A stretch of DNA of 64,000 nt from Plenodomus lindquistii. Taxonomy: Eukaryota > Ascomycota > Dothideomycetes > Pleosporales > Leptosphaeriaceae. A program made the translations under genes and the position numbers. The notes under the pieces were generated by a model, which saw only the letters and a program-made list of their open reading frames with translations, did not search any database and had not been told where the DNA came from. This document shows positions 58,834 through 64,000 of this stretch, one piece after another. Positions within the stretch are counted from its first letter, which is position 1, and every line of letters starts with the position of its first letter. Where the stretch lies: assembly GCA_025504975.1 (NCBI GenBank), contig JANUWI010000001.1, positions 248,001-312,000 of the forward strand, given 5' to 3'.

Positions 58834-61159
58834 ATTATACGTATATAGTACTTAGCTAACACTATATCTACCTAATTTTAGAATTTTCTATAAAGCTTCT
58901 CTACTTTTATTTATGTAATTCTACGTAGTAAGGGTATATATAGTATAATCTCTTTCTAGCTAGTAATATAATAATCTATCTTCTATTTTTTCTAAGTATC
59001 TATTTCTACTATAGTTATAAGCCTAGCAGCGCTTTTTAATTTTTTAATTTATCCTTCTATTTTTTAATAGAGGCGCTTTAAAATAGGTGTTTAAACGCTC
59101 TAATTATTACTAATACTCTAATTTTAATAATTACTACTATAATAGCTACTACGTATCTTTTTAATAGTCTAGCTAACTAGTCTAACTAGTTTCTATATTA
59201 CTAGCTATTTACTATAAATTAGAGTATCTAGTAATACTATAATTCTAATAAAAAGCTTATTACTACTTTTTATAAAAACTAATCTAATAAGCTAGACTTT
59301 CTAACTAAAAATAATATAAAGCTATTTAAAATTAAAGTAGCCTTGTATAAAATCTATAAAAGCTAGTAGCTTATTTAAAGTAATAAGCTTAAAGCTATAC
59401 TAAAGTAGATTAATACTATAGTTAAATCTAATTTTTTCTAACTTTATTTTTTTTATATTATTATAACTAAAACTATTACTTTATAAGCTTTTATAGAAGC
59501 ACTTAAAAAAAAATTAGCTCTAGGTAAAAATAGTATAAAAAACTAAATATAAGCTAAGTACTAAGCTTATCTATAAAAGGCCTATACTACTAATAATATA
59601 AGCTACTAGTAGTAAAAATAGATACTTCTCTATAAAAAAACTAGAGTATATAAACTTAATAAAGTAGAAAAGTAAATTACTATTTATAACTATTTAAACG
59701 CTTTTACGCTAAAGCTTTTATCTAATTAGGTAAAATCTATATATTAAAAAATTATTAAACATAGAGTACTAGAGCGTACTACTAGTATTTTAACACTTTA
59801 ATAAATTAGCTATATCTACTCTAAATTACTCTACTAATATATACTATACACTAGAAATAAAAAAAAAATCTTTTTTACTATAGATATAGATAATAGTTAA
59901 ATAGAAGCTTTAGAATTAGCTACGTATTTTTATAATACAGATTATAAATAAAGCTTTAAAAATTACTACTAAGTAAAAGCTACGCTTACTAATAAACTAT
60001 ATAAAATAGGAAAAAAAAAGGTATTAGCCTATTTTAATAAGCCATAATTTAATTACTTAAAAAAGTAGTAAAGGCTAAAAGCTCTACTAATAAATAGAAT
60101 AAAAAAGCTAAAAGTAGAGAATTTAAAAGCTTCTCTAGAGTAATTTAGGCTGCTTTTATTAATCTATAACTAAGTAGCTTTATAATAATATATAAAGTAT
60201 ATAATACTATAAATTTTAATACTTACCTACTATTTACAAGTATAATTTTAGATAATAGAGGCGCTTTTTATTTAGTTAATTTAGTTAATTATTTCAAGCT
60301 AGGTACTTTTAGAAAAAGTACAAAAATCTCTATAGTAGAAATAAATATCTAGTTTTTTAAGATATCTAGAATAGGCACCTAAGTAATAAAAAACGTTTTT
60401 ATAGAAGCACGTAGAGAGTGTATAGATAACGTAGTACTACTTAATATAGTAGTAGTAGAAAAGTTCTATATTAATATTATATTAGAAGCTTTATTTTAAA
60501 GTAAAAAAGTATAGTATTTTAGACTAGATATAATACTATAATATAGTAGTTATAAAAAAAGCGTTATATTAGCCTAGTTAATATATAAATAGAATTTAAC
60601 TTTTATAGAATATAAGTTTATTACTATTTGCTTTTTAGCTATAAATATAATGTTAGCTTTAATAAAAAAGTTATTTACTTTTTATTTATACTCTAATTTA
60701 GAGAAGCTTTAGTATATAAAATCTAGCTACTTTAGTCTAAAAACGCTTTAAGTATTTATAAAGCACGCTAGAGGTATATAGATAAATAGTATTTAATAAA
60801 AGAAATATAAATACTATGCTATAATTTACGCTAGCTAAGTTATTTTATAATAGCTTTAAAAATAGTTTATTTAGCTATATTAGAGAGTATTATAGAATCT
60901 CTGTAATATACTATAGAGAAGCTTTAGAGAATAGTAAATACTTATTATTAAAAATAATTATAGTAGTAAGCTTTATACCTATAGCTTTATAAAAAAAAAG
61001 TAAAAATTTTTTTTAGTATTTTTAAAATGATCTAGAGTATAATCTATATGTAGTATAAGTTTAAAATCTATATTATTATATAAAATAATAACGTAGTAAC
61101 GCTCCTCTAGTATAGATTATTAGATTTTAAAATATATATAGAATATATAAGTATTAATA
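58834..61159 (+). mobile_element. Ty1/Copia retrotransposon B, 5' half only, RIP-inactivated
   Basis: Same-orientation copy of 33371-35720 at a constant offset of about 25,465 bp. It includes the 175-bp LTR (58834-59008), gag-like region, protease-like block (about 60,250-60,420) and GAG-pre-integrase. It stops abruptly near 61,160, inside integrase, where the inverted repeat arm begins. It keeps somewhat more G and C than copy A (for example GCACGTAGAGAGTG at 60407-60420). Confidence 0.82.
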
Positions 61160-61580
61160 TAATAAAGCTATATTCTATTAAAATAATAACCTTTAGCTAT
61201 AGAAGCCCCTTTATAAGCTACCCCTATCTTTCTCTATACAAGCTTATTAAAAATAGAAAACTATACTAACCTCTATTTAAACTACCTCTATACTATACCT
61301 AGTCTAGATTCTATAGAAATTTCTACTCTACTATTACCTACGTGCTAATATAGTAGAGGATAGAAAAGAACTTTATAAAGGCTTAGAACTACTACTAAGT
61401 TCTATTTTATATAACTAGCTTCTTTAATAGAACTATAAAGGTATAATTTTCTTATCTTTTTATATAAAATTTATAAAAATATAAATTATTTAGCTTTTTA
61501 ATCTACGCGTACTTTTATATATTTTTAAACTAATTTAGATATTTTTTAGTACTTTATATTTTTAAGCTATTATATTATAA
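61160..61580 (-). repeat. Inverted repeat arm, right (partner 56985-57375)
   Basis: See the left arm. It begins exactly where Copia B is truncated, so a second copy of the unidentified element in reverse orientation probably cut Copia B. Confidence 0.8.
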
Positions 61581-63206
61581 AAAAATTGTTTTTTTACTAG
61601 TAACATTCTATATAATATTACTAATTTATTTAAAAGAATTATTTTAATTTTTTAGTTAACTAGCCTTTAAAACTTTTCTAGTTCTAGCTCTAATTAACAC
61701 TAATAGATCTATTAATAATTCTAAAACTAGATTTTAGAGATCTCTAGTTAACTAAAGCTTATAGGTTTAGACTTCTATTATATTACTAGCTTAGATTACT
61801 TTTAGAAAAGTTATATTAAATAGTACTAAAGTAGAGACTTAAAGACTACTAATAATTTAGTAGAATTAGAAATAAAGCTAATACCTATCTCTATTAATAG
61901 ATAATAAATTCTACTTTTTAAAAAATAAAAAGAAATAACTAGCTTTTATAGAAGGTCTATAAACTTATTAAATATCTAAAATATAGAAAATAACTAATAC
62001 TAGCTAAATAGAGGATAACTAGAGTTAGATAGAAGCTAGACCTATTTTAGTAGAACTAAGAAATCTACTAACTATAATCTCTAATAATACTATAAAAATA
62101 ATAGCCTAGCTACGCGCTAAGTTAGCAGCTTTATAAGCTAAAATAAAATTTATTAAAAAAAATTTTTTATTTAAAACTATTTCTAGACTTACTTTTATTT
62201 TTTACTAAAAACTTTTAGACTTATTAATATTACTAGTTAACTAGATTACTTTTTAACGCTTTTTTTTATATTATTAAAAAGCTATATTTATTAAAGTGTA
62301 TTTTTTCTATTTCTAAACTATTAGATAAAAAGGACTCTATCTATAGATAATAGAAAGCTTTAATACTAGATAGACTTAAAATTAATAGTAACTATTACTA
62401 TTCTAAGCGTGTTTATATAGTACTAGTTTAGAGTAGTACTTTTAGTCTAGCTAAAAATCATTTTAAACTTTAATACCTATCTAATAATAAAGCTAACTAC
62501 TTTTTTTTTATAGAAGCTATAATAGCTATATTTAATAGAAACTTTATTATAAATAATAAATAGACTAAAGTACGTAATACTTTTAACTAACTATATATAA
62601 AAAGAAATAAAATTTTCTTTACTTTTAAAATATATTTTTTAAGCTATACTATAAAAAAACAGGTACTATATTTAGAATAGATTTACTATATATAGATAAA
62701 AATAACTTCTAGCCTATATATTTCTAGTTAAAGTTTTAAATATACCTAGAATAACTTTTTTTTTAGATATAATAGAGTACTTTACTACCTTTAATATAGA
62801 AAAAAGAACCTATCTAAAGAATATATATTATTAGAACTCTATTTATAATAGTACTACTAAGTTTTAAGTTAGAACTATAGTATAACCTAGTTTAGATACC
62901 TTTTAGAAAGAGACTTTAGAAAATATAGTACTATATATAGCTTTTTAAACTTTTCTATAATTTACTATAGTACCTCTATAGTAAGTAATAGCTACTCTAG
63001 TTTCTAAAAAGGTACTAGGTAACTGCTATAACTATAGTAAACTTAAATACTACACTAATAAATATTTATTACTATAAGTAAAAGAAATTATAATTAAAAA
63101 TTACTTTAACTAATATTATAATAATACTAAAGTACTAGACCTAAAGTAAAATTAGATAAAAAATAAATAGTTCTAAAAGTATTATACTATTTAGAATTAA
63201 GTTAAA
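61581..63206. other. Unassigned RIP-mutated DNA
   Basis: Probably the remainder of the element whose arm lies at 61160-61580. No domain recognised in six-frame reading through stops. Confidence 0.4.
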
Positions 63207-64000
63207 AGTATAACCTATTAAACTTTAATTTTTTAAAACTATTTTAAAGTTTCTATTTTTTTATATCTACTATTTTATATAACCTAGGCGTAGGTGTAAA
63301 ACTACTATTACTTATTAATACTAGCGTTTAAAAATATCTTTTTTTAAATTTATATATATATCTTTTTTTATTTTTTTTATTTTAAACTAAAGTCTAAAAG
63401 CTACTCTACCTAGAAATAGTTAGAGAGTTTAAAAACTAAATCTTTGTACTAGTTATAAAATATATCTATCTTTATATAATTATAAATAGATAAAAGATTC
63501 TAAACTATCTATTTATTATACTAGATCTAGGAGCTTAGGATATAATTATTAGAATATAATAGTTAAAAAGGTTTAAAATTCTACTAAATATAGGTAGGTT
63601 CTAGTTATAATAGCCTACTACTTATTTTAAAACCTATATTTCTACTCCTCTAATTTTTATATAGTTTTATTAAAAAATACTAAAAAAGCATGTTACTTTT
63701 AATATTAAATAATAAAACGCTTTATAGAAAAAGAAGTTATATTAAAAAACTACTAGTCTATACCTTTAAATTAATTATATTTATAGAATTTTTAAAGCTC
63801 TATAATACTAGAATATCTCTCTAGAGATATAAAAACTAGACCTGCTCTAAAAGCCTTTTAAAACTTTTTCTAGTTTTTAAGTTACTATTATTTCTGTTAA
63901 TATTTTCTATTTTAATATAACAAAAAAGAAAATAGATTTTTTACTACTAGTCTATATAAAATTAACTAGATTGTTAAAAACTATAATAGAGAGGATATTT
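63207..64000 (+). mobile_element. Ty3/Gypsy 2, second copy, left part (runs off the window)
   Basis: This matches 46886 to about 47675 from GTATAAC-CTATTAAACT onward, in the same orientation, with mostly C/T and G/A differences. The element continues beyond the window edge. Confidence 0.8.

Larger units (their letters stand above)
32516..64000. other. AT-rich, RIP-mutated transposon block (runs off the right edge)
   Basis: About 31.5 kb of extreme AT content. CpA and TpG dinucleotides are almost absent while CpG, GpC and TpA persist, which is the signature of repeat-induced point mutation (CpA to TpA). For example, 33061-33120 holds no CA and no TG. ATG codons are lost and TAA/TAG are everywhere, so no functional gene is expected. 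The parts that can be recognised are listed separately; stretches not listed hold degenerate AT-rich sequence with no identifiable family. Confidence 0.93.

Noticed and set aside
32516..64000. AT-rich block as mitochondrial DNA or contamination
   Set aside because: No mitochondrial genes, tRNAs or long ORFs are seen. It contains nuclear-type retrotransposons and DNA transposons with CpA-specific decay and is continuous with the nuclear gene block.

Overview
The window is nuclear DNA of a filamentous ascomycete. Genes are dense and carry short introns (about 46-170 bp) with GT..CTAAC/CTGAC..AG signals. The gene set (Wsc-type sensor, Atg33-like, Ecm14, Mtg1, Cem1, DUF3500) is typical of Pezizomycotina. 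The sharp split between a normal-GC gene block and a very AT-rich, repeat-filled block resembles the two-compartment, RIP-shaped genomes of many Dothideomycetes. The class is an inference.

Bases 1 to about 32,500 are the gene block, with fourteen genes I can support. In order: a flavin amine oxidase cut by the left edge (-); an FAD monooxygenase ending in AKL (-); a DUF3500 protein (+); a peroxisomal 2,4-dienoyl-CoA reductase-like SDR ending in SKL (-); an Atg33-like mitophagy protein (+); a WSC-domain cell-wall stress sensor (+); a Gcs1-type ArfGAP (+); a secreted two-module protein with a Kex2-like site (+); a small secreted protein (-); a 1441-residue Sec7-PH Arf-GEF (-); an Ecm14 pseudo-carboxypeptidase (+); the mitochondrial ribosome-assembly GTPase Mtg1 (+); a NiCoT nickel/cobalt transporter (-); and the mitochondrial ketoacyl-ACP synthase Cem1 (-). 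I worked out exon structures by hand and checked phase. Cem1 was rebuilt from eight exons and has one GC-AG intron. Themes are peroxisomal/mitochondrial lipid metabolism, the Arf cycle and cell-surface/secreted proteins, but there is no clear operon-like or biosynthetic cluster.

From about 32,500 to the end (31.5 kb) the DNA is extremely AT-rich and nearly lacks CpA/TpG. It holds only one ATG-initiated ORF above 60 codons, which I reject. It is not featureless. Reading through the stop codons shows a nested pile of RIP-killed transposable elements: a Ty1/Copia element (LTRs near 33,371 and 46,711) split by a Ty3/Gypsy element on the other strand (two 460-bp LTRs at 36,751 and 43,225); a second Gypsy element (about 46,885-52,900) split by a Fot1/Pogo transposon (49,084-50,935); a second Fot1/Pogo copy (53,402-55,252, reverse); a second, broken Copia copy (58,834-61,160); and another copy of the second Gypsy at the right edge. 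Catalytic Asp codons have become Asn and His codons Tyr, the expected C:G to T:A outcome.

I found no clearly new biological system. The items most worth a second look are the depth and architecture of the RIP block, the CEM1 promoter pressed against it, and the duplicated secreted protein.
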